Source of the DNA: Enterobacteriaceae bacterium
Lineage (GTDB): Bacteria; Pseudomonadota; Gammaproteobacteria; Enterobacterales; Enterobacteriaceae
NCBI GenBank assembly: GCA_902363335.1
Contig: CABIZV010000007.1
Location: forward strand, 1 to 64,000
Direction of reading: 5' to 3'
Length of the DNA stretch: 64,000 nucleotides
The notes under the pieces were generated by a model. That model saw only the letters and a list, made by a program, of their open reading frames with translations, had not been told where the DNA came from and did no database searches. Positions within the stretch are counted from its first letter, which is position 1. Each line of letters starts with the position of its first letter. A program made the translations under genes and the position numbers. This document shows, piece by piece, positions 29,161 to 38,227 of this stretch.

Positions 29161-30191
29161 TATTGTGACTCAAGCGTCGCGACCGCCGAAGCGCCGATAC
29201 GGAACATCCCGGCATCCGGCTTATCGACCATAATTTTTACCGGGAAGCGCTGCGCGACGCGCACCCAGTTAATCGAGCGTGAAATACGCGGCAGACCACC
29301 CAGCACCATGCCACCGTCGTCGGGCAACACGCCGTAGCCGATAGAATCGACCTTGCCGCTAAACGTTTTGCCGCTGTCGCTCATCAGATAAAGGGTGGCA
29401 TGAGTTCCGGCGTGGATATTTTTCAGCTCGGTTTCGCGGAAATTGGCAATCACGTACCAGTGGCGGGTATCAATCAGGGTAAAGATCGGTTTCATCGCTG
29501 ACGCGAACTGACCGATGGAGGTTTTGAGCGACACCACGCGCCCGTCGAACGGCGCACGAACGGTCGCCATCTCCAGATGCAGCTGGGTCAGGGCGATATC
29601 GGCCTGGATTGCGACGCGTTGAGCGACCAGCGCATCCACACCGCTGACGGCGGTAGCGGCCTGCTGCGCCTGTAAAAGCGCGGCATTGAGATCGGCTTCG
29701 CTGGCGCGTTGTGCGGTGCGGGCGCGATCGACATCTTCCGCCGAGACAAAACCCTGCGACAGCAGCGGTGCCGTGCGGTTAAGCGTGCTGGTGGCCTGTT
29801 GTGCGGCGGCGCGAGCTTTAGCTACGGTGGCTTCAACGGAATCTGCCGCCAGTTTTTGCGCGTCAACGGTACGCTGGGTCAGCATAATCTGTTGATCGAG
29901 GGCGGTCAGCATCGCCTGTGCTTTAGCAAGATTCGCCTCGTAAGGCCGCGGGTCGATACGGAACAGCAGGTCGCCTTGCTTAACGAGTTGGTTATCTTTG
30001 ACGGCCAGTTCGATAATGCGTCCACTGACTTCCGGGACAACGTCAATCGTGTCGGCAGACGCGTAGGCATCGCTGGTGGACGGGGCGCTATCGACGCGCC
30101 AGATAACAAATATCATCACCACCACGGCAAGAATAACCAGTGCCAGGGCGGATATTTTGTTGCGAGAAACTTTTTTCTGCGAGCTTTCCAT
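29160..30191 (-). CDS. mdtN: MdtN, membrane-fusion protein of MdtNOP
   Basis: A 343-residue HlyD/EmrA-type periplasmic adaptor, the same length as E. coli MdtN. It has a cytoplasmic N-terminus, a single membrane anchor (about residues 14-31, LALVILAVVVMIFVIW), a biotinyl-lipoyl-like domain with VVPEVSGRIIELAVKDNQLVK, a coiled-coil hairpin (about 80-190) and a beta-barrel region. It bridges MdtO and MdtP. First efflux gene of the operon after ytcA. Confidence 0.95.
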   Translation of the reverse strand: MESSQKKVSRNKISALALVILAVVVMIFVIWRVDSAPSTSDAYASADTIDVVPEVSGRIIELAVKDNQLVKQGDLLFRIDPRPYEANLAKAQAMLTALDQQIMLTQRTVDAQKLAADSVEATVAKARAAAQQATSTLNRTAPLLSQGFVSAEDVDRARTAQRASEADLNAALLQAQQAATAVSGVDALVAQRVAIQADIALTQLHLEMATVRAPFDGRVVSLKTSIGQFASAMKPIFTLIDTRHWYVIANFRETELKNIHAGTHATLYLMSDSGKTFSGKVDSIGYGVLPDDGGMVLGGLPRISRSINWVRVAQRFPVKIMVDKPDAGMFRIGASAVATLESQ

Positions 30192-30210
30192 GGGCGCATC
30201 TCAAGGTGAA

Positions 30211-30486
30211 TTAGAAAAATACCAGCCAGAACAGCATGGAGTAGAGTGCAAAGAGGGCGGTATAAATAATCCCTGCAAATGACAGCACGTTATATTTATG
30301 CAGAATTATCCGTCGGGTGATGAGCGTGAGAATAACACCGGCAATGATGCAGAAAAGCCAGCCTGGATAATAAGCGCCAATAACGGGGATCGCCGGCGGC
30401 AGCGAGCATCCGGCAAGGGCTGTGGCGAGGAAGATAACGCCGCTTTTTTTTAACTGCATCACAATCCTGGATTTAACTATTTGCAT
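30211..30486 (-). CDS. ytcA: YtcA, small putative lipoprotein
   Basis: A 91-residue protein matching E. coli YtcA in length. The lipobox ALAGC puts the lipidated Cys at residue 27; two hydrophobic helices follow (about residues 38-54 and 70-90), so the protein may sit in the inner membrane. It precedes mdtN by 19 bases and is the first gene of the ytcA-mdtNOP operon; its role in the pump is unknown. The start at 30486 (MQIVKSRIVMQLKK) gives the same nine residues before MQLKK as in E. coli. Confidence 0.9.
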   Translation of the reverse strand: MQIVKSRIVMQLKKSGVIFLATALAGCSLPPAIPVIGAYYPGWLFCIIAGVILTLITRRIILHKYNVLSFAGIIYTALFALYSMLFWLVFF

Positions 30487-30891
30487 ATTAAAATACATCC
30501 TGTGTATTGCGAACAATATCCGGGGTGAATGTAAAAGAGAATAAGGCGTACCAGTATCGCTATTTTTGGCGATGATAAAAATAGCGTTGTGATTAAACCG
30601 CATTCATAACTTATTTGTTTATTCTATTTCTAATGGGGATTAATAAATTTTATGAATACTGGAAAGCAGCTTAATTAAAGTAAACCGTATGGCATCGTAA
30701 TAAATGTGGTGATATATCCTGATTTTTTGCGCGCGAACGATTATTTATTAAAATAATGAAAATAGATAATATTCACATAATATATTAAACGGAAAACATG
30801 GCTGGCCTATTTTTGAATTGAGATTTCTCCGCTACACGGCATAGATTCACTTGCCTAATCTACAGCGAGCCCCCTTGATGAGACTGGCTCT
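30487..30891. other. AT-rich divergent spacer between ytcA and yjdP
   Basis: About 405 bases with low GC and no convincing reading frame. It must hold the promoters of ytcA-mdtNOP (leftward) and yjdP (rightward). In E. coli yjcS, the allose (als) operon and rpiB lie here; none is present, and I see no scar of an insertion sequence. Confidence 0.5.
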
Positions 30892-31212
30892 ATGAAACGT
30901 TATCTGAGTGCTTCTATGTTCTGTGTTTTATCGCTGACCAGCCAATTGGCCCACGCGGACATTATTGACGACGCGATCGGCAATATTCAGCAGGCGGTCA
31001 ATGATGCCTATAACCCCAGTCGCGACCGCGATGACAGCGATCGTTCCTGGGACGATCGCAGCAGTTCGCCCAGTAGCCAACAGTATAACGACAGACGCCG
31101 CCAGTTAGACGATCGTCGGCGTCAGCTTGACGATCGTCAGCGCCAGCTCGATCAAGAGCGTCGCCAGCTGTCCGATGATGAACGCCGTCTGGATGATGAT
31201 TACGATCGTTAA
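30892..31212 (+). CDS. yjdP: YjdP, exported charged coiled-coil protein
   Basis: A 106-residue protein (109 in E. coli) with a signal peptide (MKRYLSASMFCVLSLTSQLAHA) and a mature part of extremely charged, repetitive sequence. The conserved DIIDDAIGNIQQAVNDAYNP is followed by heptad-like RRRQLDDRRRQLDDRQRQLD repeats predicted to form one long helix. Function is unknown. It converges on phnP; the two stop codons overlap (yjdP ends at 31212, phnP at 31209), so there is no room for an independent terminator between them. Confidence 0.93.
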   Translation: MKRYLSASMFCVLSLTSQLAHADIIDDAIGNIQQAVNDAYNPSRDRDDSDRSWDDRSSSPSSQQYNDRRRQLDDRRRQLDDRQRQLDQERRQLSDDERRLDDDYDR

Positions 31213-31967
31213 TCCAGCGTAATTTGCAGCCCGTCGTAGCCCGCTTCTATGCCAGCGGGGAGACGATGGCTCATCATCCACTCATCAAACTGGTGGCTGA
31301 TGTGCGTGAGGATCACCCGTGGACAACGGATCTTCTCGTTCAGCGTTTCAACGGTGGCTAAATCACTGTGGTTACGCGGAGTCTGTTCGCGCGGGGCGTG
31401 GCTGCAATCAATCACCATCACCTGCGGACGATTGTTGCTTAAAAAGGTTAGCGTTTTGTCCGGCAGACCGGCGGTGTCGGAAAGCCACGCGACGCGGCTG
31501 TGCGGCGTTTCCAGCAGATAACCGAAGGTCAGCTTTGAGTGCTCCAGAGGCACGGGCGTTACCTGCAATCCCTGCAAATCAAAAACCACAAACGGTTCCA
31601 CGGTGTGACTGAAATCCAGCAGGCCGGGATGTTTGAACAGATCGTCGCAGCCTTGCTCATCCGGCGGGCCATAGACCGGCACCTTTTCGCCCACGCCCCA
31701 GCGTAGCGGGAAAAGCCCCTGCACGTGATCCATATGATAATGGGTGAGTAAAAACTGCTGGAAAGATCCGCCAGGCCAGCGATCGGTGAGATCGTGCAGC
31801 CCTGCGTCAAGCAGCGTAATGGCATCATTGAATTTGACCACGCCGCTACAGGCGCGACGGCGAAACTGCGGCGCACGCCGGGCGCGGGTGCAGGCGGGGC
31901 AGTGGCATCCCCAGGCGGGGACGCCCTGTGCGCCGCCGGTACCGCTAAGCGTGAGGGTTAAGCTCAT
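31209..31967 (-). CDS. phnP: PhnP, phosphoribosyl 1,2-cyclic phosphate phosphodiesterase
   Basis: A 252-residue metallo-beta-lactamase-fold enzyme. The metal motif THYHMDH supplies His76, His78, Asp80 and His81; Cys21, Cys23 and Cys26 form the structural zinc site known in PhnP. It opens 5-phospho-alpha-D-ribosyl 1,2-cyclic phosphate, the product of C-P bond cleavage by PhnJ, to ribose 1,5-bisphosphate. Last gene of the phn operon; its ATG overlaps the phnO stop by 4 bases. Confidence 0.97.
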   Translation of the reverse strand: MSLTLTLSGTGGAQGVPAWGCHCPACTRARRAPQFRRRACSGVVKFNDAITLLDAGLHDLTDRWPGGSFQQFLLTHYHMDHVQGLFPLRWGVGEKVPVYGPPDEQGCDDLFKHPGLLDFSHTVEPFVVFDLQGLQVTPVPLEHSKLTFGYLLETPHSRVAWLSDTAGLPDKTLTFLSNNRPQVMVIDCSHAPREQTPRNHSDLATVETLNEKIRCPRVILTHISHQFDEWMMSHRLPAGIEAGYDGLQITLD

Positions 31968-32398
31968 AGCGCTTTGGTAAAGCGGACGTGGCTTGGCGCA
32001 TAGCCTTCTCGCTGATAAAAGCGGTGAGCGTCCAGTCGTTTAGTGCTGGTCGACAGCTCGGTCATCTCGGCCCCGGCGTCACGCGCGGTCTCTTCCGCCC
32101 ATGCCAGCAGCATACTACCAACTTTTGAACCTCGTGCTTTGGGCATCACCACCAGCTCCTGAATCTCGCCAATCCAGTTCGCGTGATGCAGATGAAACTG
32201 CAAATGCAGGCTTATCATGCCGACAACCTGTCCATCCAGCAGCGCCAGCTGATAATGTAAATTCTTGTCCTGCAGATTGGCCGCGAAGCCGGTGTAAAAC
32301 GCATCGCGGTCGAACTCGGCCTGTTTTAGTTCGCACATTAATGCGTAGACATCATCGACATCATCAAAGGTGGCATGGCGCAGTTCACGCTCAGGCAT
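31964..32398 (-). CDS. phnO: PhnO, aminoalkylphosphonate N-acetyltransferase
   Basis: A 144-residue GNAT-fold acetyltransferase, the same length as in E. coli. The acetyl-CoA motif region is visible as ELVVMPKARGSKVGSMLLAWAEE (about residues 85-107). It acetylates aminomethylphosphonate and related aminoalkylphosphonates so that they can be handled by C-P lyase. It overlaps phnN (8 bases) and phnP (4 bases). Confidence 0.96.
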   Translation of the reverse strand: MPERELRHATFDDVDDVYALMCELKQAEFDRDAFYTGFAANLQDKNLHYQLALLDGQVVGMISLHLQFHLHHANWIGEIQELVVMPKARGSKVGSMLLAWAEETARDAGAEMTELSTSTKRLDAHRFYQREGYAPSHVRFTKAL

Positions 32399-32942
32399 GG
32401 CTTATCTCCTTTCGGCCCATCAGGGCGAGTAGTTTATCCACCGACTGTAGCAGACTTCCGTCGTTATTGAGCGTATGGCACTCCGTTGGCGTATAGCGCG
32501 CGGCGCGTTCCAGACGAGCGGCGATCTCGGCCCCGTTTTCACGTCCCCGGGTTTGTAAGCGCTCACGTAGAATCTCCGGCGACACCTGCAAACAGACCGG
32601 CAACAACGCCTCAGCGTAGCGAGCTTTGGCCTGCTGTAGATGGGCGCGGGAGCCGTTAACCACCACGTCAAAGCCGCCGTGTAGCCAGAGATCGATTTCT
32701 ACACCCACGCCGTAGTAAAGGCCGTTGGCGTGCCAGCTTAAAGCCAGCAGATTACGCCCGGCGCGAGTGAAAAATTCCTGCTCGCTCAGGGCGATATGGT
32801 TTTCACAGCCCGCGGTGGCTGGACGAGTGATATAGCGATGCGCCACCAGCAGTTCGGGATGCGCCTGCTGTCGAAGCACCTCCAGCAAGCTGTCTTTTCC
32901 AGAGCCTGACGGCCCCATTAACCAGATCAATTTTCCCATCAT
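32391..32942 (-). CDS. phnN: PhnN, ribose 1,5-bisphosphokinase
   Basis: A 183-residue P-loop kinase (185 in E. coli) with Walker A GPSGSGKDS near residues 10-18. It phosphorylates ribose 1,5-bisphosphate to PRPP, returning the ribose of C-P lyase intermediates to nucleotide metabolism. Two adjacent ATGs (32942 and 32939) are possible; the first overlaps the phnM stop by one base. The downstream end overlaps phnO. Confidence 0.96.
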   Translation of the reverse strand: MMGKLIWLMGPSGSGKDSLLEVLRQQAHPELLVAHRYITRPATAGCENHIALSEQEFFTRAGRNLLALSWHANGLYYGVGVEIDLWLHGGFDVVVNGSRAHLQQAKARYAEALLPVCLQVSPEILRERLQTRGRENGAEIAARLERAARYTPTECHTLNNDGSLLQSVDKLLALMGRKEISHA

Positions 32943-34078
32943 CAGAACACCCTTTTTCCCTGACGCCAGACGTGGTCGATATGCACGTGCTCGCCTTTGC
33001 GGTGTGCCAGCACCAGGTCGGCGCGTTTGCCTTCGCCAATGACACCACGGTCGTGCAAATTGAGCGCCCGCGCCGGGTTTCTGGTCACCAGATTAATGGC
33101 TTGTGACAGCGTAAACGCGTTGTTCTCGTCGTCCGCTACGCGGAACGCGGCGTCCAGCAGGCTCGCCGGATAGTAGTCGGACGAGAGAATATCCAGCAGT
33201 CCGAGTTCAGCGAGCTTATGCGCCGCCACGTTGCCGGAGTGCGAGCCGCCGCGCACGATATTCGGCGCGCCCATCAGCACGTTCATTCCGTGGTGACGCG
33301 AGGCTTCCGCGGCTTCAAAAGTGGTGGGGAATTCGGCAATCACGCTGCCTAAAAGGTGCGATTCAACCACGTGATCGTGGGTTGCATCGTCGTGGCTGGC
33401 GAGGGCGATTTGCCGTTCGCGGCACATCCCGGCGATGGCGGTGCGATTAGGCTGCGACCAGCGCGCCGCAAGCTGAAGCTGTTCTTCTTCATATTGCTGC
33501 ATTTGATGATCGGTAAGTGAGTACTTACCTTGATAGTATTCCCGATACTTCTCGCGGTTGGCGAACTGTCGCTGGCCCGGCGAGTGGTCCATCAAAGACA
33601 CCAGCGACACCGGGTCGCGGCTGACCAGCTTTTCAAACAGCGGCAGCGTGGTGTGATGCGGCAGTTCGCAGCGCAGATGCAGACGATGCTCGGCGCGATT
33701 AAGGCCGCGCTTTTGCGTCTCCTCCACGGCGTTAATCATCTTCTCGAGATTTTCCAGACGGTCGCCGCCGTCGCGCACATCGCCAATCGCCACCGCATCC
33801 AGCACGGTGGTGATGCCGCTGGCGACCATCAGCGCGTCGTGGCTGCTCATCGCCGAATGGGCGGGCCAGTCAACCTTCGGACGCGGGGTGAAAAATTTAT
33901 CCAGATTATCGGTATGCAGCTCGATAAGCCCCGGCAGCAGCCAGCCGCCTTCACCGTCCATCGCTTCCGGCAGGCGGCTCTGGCTATCGGCAAAGGCACG
34001 GATTTCGCCGTTATGTACCTCAAGCGAACCGTGAACCACATCGTTGTCGAGCACCAGTTTGACGTTATTGATAATCAT
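32942..34078 (-). CDS. phnM: PhnM, alpha-D-ribose 1-methylphosphonate 5-triphosphate diphosphatase
   Basis: A 378-residue amidohydrolase-superfamily enzyme, the same length as in E. coli. The metal-binding motif LPGLIELHTDN (about residues 48-58) and the late SHDDATHDH are present. It removes pyrophosphate from the triphosphate intermediate made by PhnGHI(L), giving the 5-phosphate that PhnJ cleaves. It overlaps phnL by 4 bases. Confidence 0.97.
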   Translation of the reverse strand: MIINNVKLVLDNDVVHGSLEVHNGEIRAFADSQSRLPEAMDGEGGWLLPGLIELHTDNLDKFFTPRPKVDWPAHSAMSSHDALMVASGITTVLDAVAIGDVRDGGDRLENLEKMINAVEETQKRGLNRAEHRLHLRCELPHHTTLPLFEKLVSRDPVSLVSLMDHSPGQRQFANREKYREYYQGKYSLTDHQMQQYEEEQLQLAARWSQPNRTAIAGMCRERQIALASHDDATHDHVVESHLLGSVIAEFPTTFEAAEASRHHGMNVLMGAPNIVRGGSHSGNVAAHKLAELGLLDILSSDYYPASLLDAAFRVADDENNAFTLSQAINLVTRNPARALNLHDRGVIGEGKRADLVLAHRKGEHVHIDHVWRQGKRVF

Positions 34079-34761
34079 GCAGGGACACCCATTGGATGAA
34101 GGCGGTCAGCGACCTGGTTGCGAACGGCCTCGTCGTGGAAAATGCCGACGATGGCCGCGCCGCGGGCTTTGGCTTCGTTAATCAGGCTCACCACCGCGGC
34201 GCTGTTTTTGGCGTCCAGCGAGGCGGTGGGTTCGTCGAGCAATAAAATCGGGTAGTCGACGATAAAGCCACGCGCGATGTTGACGCGCTGCTGCTCGCCG
34301 CCGGAAAAGGTGGATGGCGCAAGGTGCCATAAACGTTCAGGGACGTTCAGACGGGTGAGCAGCCGGGCGGCTTTAGCCGTACAGACTTCGCGCGGTACGC
34401 CGGTGTTGAGCAGCGGCTGCATCACCACTTCGAGGGTGGAGATGCGCGGAATGACGCGCAGGAACTGGCTGACCCAGCCGACGGTAGCTTTACGCACTTC
34501 CACCACTTTGCGCGCCGGGGCGCTGACCAGATCGACCCATTCATCGCCGTGTTTGATGTGGATATGGCCTTCGTCCGGCAGGTAGTTGGCGTAAAGCGAG
34601 CGCAGCAGCGTCGATTTGCCGCTGCCGGAGTGGCCGTGCAGCACCACGCATTCACCAGCGTTGACGGTGAGCGAGGCATCGCGTAGTACCGGCAGCTGGA
34701 CGCCGTTTTGCTGGTGCAGAACAAAGGTTTTACTGACGTTTTCGACGCGGATCGCGTTCAT
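34075..34761 (-). CDS. phnL: PhnL, ABC-type protein of C-P lyase
   Basis: A 228-residue ATP-binding-cassette protein (226 in E. coli) with Walker A GHSGSGKST, signature FSGGEQQR and Walker B ILLLDEP. Despite its transporter-like fold it assists the PhnGHI reaction that joins phosphonate to the ribose of ATP. The start MNAIRVENVSKTF at 34761 is favoured; the open frame extends upstream through REP repeats, where it would encode unrelated residues. A triplicated REP array separates it from phnK. Confidence 0.96.
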   Translation of the reverse strand: MNAIRVENVSKTFVLHQQNGVQLPVLRDASLTVNAGECVVLHGHSGSGKSTLLRSLYANYLPDEGHIHIKHGDEWVDLVSAPARKVVEVRKATVGWVSQFLRVIPRISTLEVVMQPLLNTGVPREVCTAKAARLLTRLNVPERLWHLAPSTFSGGEQQRVNIARGFIVDYPILLLDEPTASLDAKNSAAVVSLINEAKARGAAIVGIFHDEAVRNQVADRLHPMGVPA

Positions 34762-34791
34762 TTTGTGCCTCTTTAGCATTCGTGCATTCGA

Positions 34792-34967
34792 TTGCCTGAT
34801 GGCGCTTCGCTTATCAGGCCTACAGGCGACGAGGATCTGTTGCCTGATGGCGCTTCGCTTATCAGGCCTACAGGCGACGAGGATCTGTTGCCTGATGGCG
34901 CTTTGCTTATCAGGCCTACAGGCGATGCGGACCTGTAGGCCGGATAAGGCGCAGCCGCCATCCGGCA
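34792..34967. repeat. Three 48-bp tandem REP units plus an inverted REP inside the phn operon
   Basis: Units start at 34792, 34840 and 34888; each reads TTGCCTGATGGCGCTTCGC, TTATCAGGCCTACAGGCGA, then CGAGGATCTG. The first two are identical and the third has a few changes. An inverted REP of the GCCGGATAAGGCGC...CCATCCGGC type follows at 34936-34967. The array fills the phnK-phnL gap and could reduce or stabilise transcripts for phnLMNOP. Confidence 0.92.
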
Positions 34968-34983
34968 ATTCGCTGCTCGATAA

Positions 34984-35742
34984 TTAATTTTGCAACACCG
35001 ACGACACCAACAGCTGGGTATACGGATGATGCGGATCGTCGAGCACCCGGTCGGTTAACCCACTTTCCACCACCTGACCTTGCTTCATCACCAGCAGGCG
35101 GTCAGCGAGCAGGCGCGCGACGCCCAAATCATGGGTGACAATCACCACGGCCAGGTTCAGCTCCACCACCAGGCCGCGCAGCAGGTCGAGTAGGCGCGCC
35201 TGCACCGACACGTCCAGCCCGCCGGTCGGCTCATCCATAAACACCAGCTTCGGATGCGTCACCAGATTGCGGGCAATCTGCAAACGCTGCTGCATCCCGC
35301 CGGAGAAGGTGGTTGGCAAGTCATCAATGCGCGAAGCGGGGATCTCCACCTCCTCCAGCCAGCGCTGGGCGGTCGCGCGAATGTCACCGTAGTGCCGCGC
35401 GCCGGTGGCCATCAGGCGTTCGCCAATATTGCCGCCCGCTGAAACCTGACGGCGCAGACCGTCCATCGGGTGCTGATGCACCACGCCCCACTCGGTGCGC
35501 AGCAGACGGCGGCGCTCGGCCTCGCTCATGGCATACAGCGAACTGTCCTGATAACGAATCACGCCTTCCTGCGGCGTCAGGCGTGCGGAAATAGATTTCA
35601 GCAGCGTGGTTTTGCCGGAACCGGATTCGCCGACGATGCCCAGCACTTCGCCCGGCCACAAATCAAAAGAGACATCGCTAAAACCCTTGCCCGGCGCATA
35701 CAGATGGGTCAGGCGGTCAACGGAGAGTAATGGTTGAGTCAT
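34984..35742 (-). CDS. phnK: PhnK, ABC-type subunit of the C-P lyase complex
   Basis: A 252-residue ATP-binding-cassette protein of the same length as in E. coli, related to oligopeptide-transporter ATPases. Walker A GESGSGKTT, signature FSGGMQQR and Walker B LVFMDEP are intact. It binds the PhnJ face of the PhnG2H2I2J2 core. The ATG overlaps the phnJ stop by 4 bases. Confidence 0.97.
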   Translation of the reverse strand: MTQPLLSVDRLTHLYAPGKGFSDVSFDLWPGEVLGIVGESGSGKTTLLKSISARLTPQEGVIRYQDSSLYAMSEAERRRLLRTEWGVVHQHPMDGLRRQVSAGGNIGERLMATGARHYGDIRATAQRWLEEVEIPASRIDDLPTTFSGGMQQRLQIARNLVTHPKLVFMDEPTGGLDVSVQARLLDLLRGLVVELNLAVVIVTHDLGVARLLADRLLVMKQGQVVESGLTDRVLDDPHHPYTQLLVSSVLQN

Positions 35743-36584
35743 GCTTTTTTCGCCTCGCTCTGTTGGCGGCAGTAGTCGGTATCGGAGCAGACAAACATCC
35801 GGTTGCCGCTATCATCCAGCACCACTTCATCAAGATAGCTGTGGGTCGATCCGCAGATGGCGCACGGCTCGTCCCAGCGCTGCACGGTAAATGGATGATC
35901 GTCGAAATCGAGACTTTCCACGCGGGTATACGGCGGCACGGCGTAGATGCGCTTTTCACGCCCGGCGCCAAACAGTTGCAGTGCGGGCATCATGTCCATC
36001 TTCGGATTATCAAATTTCGGAATCGGCGACGGATCCATCACGTAGCGATCGTTGACCTTCACCGGATAGGCGTAGGTGGTGGCGATATGGCCGAAGCGGG
36101 CGATATCTTCATACAGCTTCACCTGCATCACGCCGTACTCTTCTAACGCGTGCATGGTGCGGGTTTCGGTTTCGCGCGGCTCGATAAAGCGCAGCGGCTC
36201 GGGGATCGGCACCTGGAAGATAAGGATCTGATCTTCAACCAGCGGCGTCTCCGGGATCCGGTGGCGGGTCTGGATAAGCGTGGCGTCTTCTGTGCGTTCG
36301 GTGGTGTGCACCCCGGTCACGCGCTGGAAGAAGTTGCGGATCGACACGGCGTTGGTGGTGTCATCCGCGCCCTGATCGATAACTTTCAGCACGTCTGATT
36401 CGCCGATAATGCTGGCGGTCAACTGGATCCCGCCGGTGACCCAGCCGTAGGGCATTGGCATCTCACGGCCGCCGAACGGCACCTGATAGCCGGGGATCGC
36501 TACCGCTTTCATAATGGCGCGACGGAGAGTGCGCTTGGTCTGTTCATCAAGGTAGGCAAAGTTATAGCCGCTAAGATTAGCCAT
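35739..36584 (-). CDS. phnJ: PhnJ, carbon-phosphorus lyase (radical SAM)
   Basis: A 281-residue unusual radical SAM enzyme, the same length as in E. coli. Cys241, Cys244 and Cys266 (CAIC and VC motifs) ligate the [4Fe-4S] cluster and Cys272 is the proposed thiyl site; all are present. It cleaves the C-P bond of 5-phosphoribosyl 1-phosphonate, releasing an alkane such as methane and the cyclic phosphate. It overlaps phnI by 8 bases and phnK by 4. Confidence 0.98.
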   Translation of the reverse strand: MANLSGYNFAYLDEQTKRTLRRAIMKAVAIPGYQVPFGGREMPMPYGWVTGGIQLTASIIGESDVLKVIDQGADDTTNAVSIRNFFQRVTGVHTTERTEDATLIQTRHRIPETPLVEDQILIFQVPIPEPLRFIEPRETETRTMHALEEYGVMQVKLYEDIARFGHIATTYAYPVKVNDRYVMDPSPIPKFDNPKMDMMPALQLFGAGREKRIYAVPPYTRVESLDFDDHPFTVQRWDEPCAICGSTHSYLDEVVLDDSGNRMFVCSDTDYCRQQSEAKKA

Positions 36585-37641
36585 GGTTCTGCTCCCGTTG
36601 CAGGCGTTTTAACAGTTCCAGCTCGGCCTGGAAATCGACGTAGTGGGGGAGTTTGAGGTGCGAGACAAAACCGGCGGCCTCAACGTTGTCGGCGTGGGCC
36701 AGCACGAACTCTTCATCCTGTGCCGGGCCTGCTGTATGCTCGCCGTAATCCGGGGCCTGTAATGCGCGGTCGATTAACGCCATCGCCATCGCTTTGCGTT
36801 CGCTCATACCGAACACCAGGCCGTAGCCGCGCGTAAAGTGCGGCGGCGCGTCAACGGGGTCGACAAAGCCGTTAACCATTTCGCATTCGGTCATCAGCAG
36901 TTCGCCGACGTTCACCGCAAAACCCAGCTCTTCAGGCACAATTTCCACGTCTATATAGCCACTGCGGATTTCCCCGGCAAACGGGTGATTGCGTCCGTAG
37001 CCGCGCTGGGTGGTGTAGGCTAGCGCCAGCAGGTAGCCTTCATCGCCGCGCATGAGCTGTTGCAGGCGGGACGAGCGCGAACACGGATATACCGGCGGCG
37101 TGCGGGTGATATCGTCAGGTGTTGTACCATGGTCAGTTTCGGCGTTTGCCAGCCCCTGATTTTCCAGCAGGCTGAACACGTGCGGGGCAGGAGTCTGCTC
37201 GCCGTCAGCGGTTTTCAGGGTAGGGCTTTCGCCGTTCGCCAGCAGCGTGAAGTCCAGCAGGCGGTGGGTGTAGTCATAGGTGGGGCCAAGCAGCTGGCCG
37301 CCGGGCACGTCTTTATAGACCGCGGAAATTCGCCGCTCCAGGCGCATATTGCGGGTGTCGAGCGGTTCGCTCACCGCCAGCTTTGGCAGCGTAGTGCGGT
37401 AGGCGCGCAGCAGGAAAATGGCTTCGACGTTATCGCCGCTGGCCTGTTTCAACGCCAGCGCAGCGAGTTCGCGGTCGGCAATGCCGCCTTCGGTCATCAC
37501 CCGGTCAACCGCCAGGTTCAGTTGCTGTTCTATCTGGGCGACGGAGAGTTCCGGCAGCGCGGTGTCGCCCCGGCGTCGGCTTTCCTGGAGCTGGTGGGCG
37601 GCTTCAATCGCCTTTTCGCCCCCTTTGACGGCAACGTACAT
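36577..37641 (-). CDS. phnI: PhnI, nucleosidase subunit of C-P lyase
   Basis: A 354-residue protein, equal in length to E. coli PhnI. Alone it acts as a purine nucleosidase; with PhnG, PhnH and PhnL it transfers the ribose triphosphate of ATP onto methylphosphonate. It begins with MYVAVKGGEKAIEAAHQL and ends with the family pattern LPHYVDFQAELELLKRL. One base separates it from phnH, and it overlaps phnJ by 8 bases. Confidence 0.97.
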   Translation of the reverse strand: MYVAVKGGEKAIEAAHQLQESRRRGDTALPELSVAQIEQQLNLAVDRVMTEGGIADRELAALALKQASGDNVEAIFLLRAYRTTLPKLAVSEPLDTRNMRLERRISAVYKDVPGGQLLGPTYDYTHRLLDFTLLANGESPTLKTADGEQTPAPHVFSLLENQGLANAETDHGTTPDDITRTPPVYPCSRSSRLQQLMRGDEGYLLALAYTTQRGYGRNHPFAGEIRSGYIDVEIVPEELGFAVNVGELLMTECEMVNGFVDPVDAPPHFTRGYGLVFGMSERKAMAMALIDRALQAPDYGEHTAGPAQDEEFVLAHADNVEAAGFVSHLKLPHYVDFQAELELLKRLQREQNHG

Positions 37642-37642
37642 A

Positions 37643-38227
37643 TCAGCAAACCTCGACGTGAGTGGTGCGCGGAATGGCCAGTAGCCGCTCGCCGCAGGTG
37701 AGGATCAGATCCACGCCAAGCGGGAACGGGTGCGGACGTTCGGTCAATTCATGCAGGATGCAGCCCGGTAGCTGTGGGGCGATCATCCGTTCCTCGGCGA
37801 TACCCGCGCCGGTCAAGCGCAGCATCCGGCCACCGCTGAGGCGGGCGACCTGGACTATCAGGGTGGCGCTGGTTTCCGGGGCCACGGCGCTGCCGGTGCA
37901 CAGCGCATCAAGCTGCTCGCGGCTGATGGTGTCGTTCGACACCGCAAAGGTGGCCTGCTGCGGCTGTTCAACCAGCGGCGCGTTGGTGTGAAAACGCAGG
38001 CTCTGGCTGACAATATCGTTATGCAGTGCGCCAGCCAGCCACACCGGGGTGTCATTATCGGCCAGCGTCAGCAGCACGCTGGTGGTGGCGACGTTCAGCG
38101 GCTGCCAGCCGTGTTTCAACTGATGCAAGGCGACAATCACGCCCGGCTCGCTCATGGCTTTTAACAGGCGACGAAAGCTGTGCTGGGCATCCTGCACGGG
38201 AAGTGAAAAAGCGGTTTCCAGGGTCAT
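37643..38227 (-). CDS. phnH: PhnH, C-P lyase core subunit
   Basis: A 194-residue protein, the same length as in E. coli, starting MTLETAFSLPVQDAQHSFR. PhnH folds like a PLP-dependent transferase without the cofactor and is a structural part of the PhnGHIJ core needed for the ribosyl-phosphonate step. It overlaps phnG by 4 bases. Confidence 0.97.
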   Translation of the reverse strand: MTLETAFSLPVQDAQHSFRRLLKAMSEPGVIVALHQLKHGWQPLNVATTSVLLTLADNDTPVWLAGALHNDIVSQSLRFHTNAPLVEQPQQATFAVSNDTISREQLDALCTGSAVAPETSATLIVQVARLSGGRMLRLTGAGIAEERMIAPQLPGCILHELTERPHPFPLGVDLILTCGERLLAIPRTTHVEVC

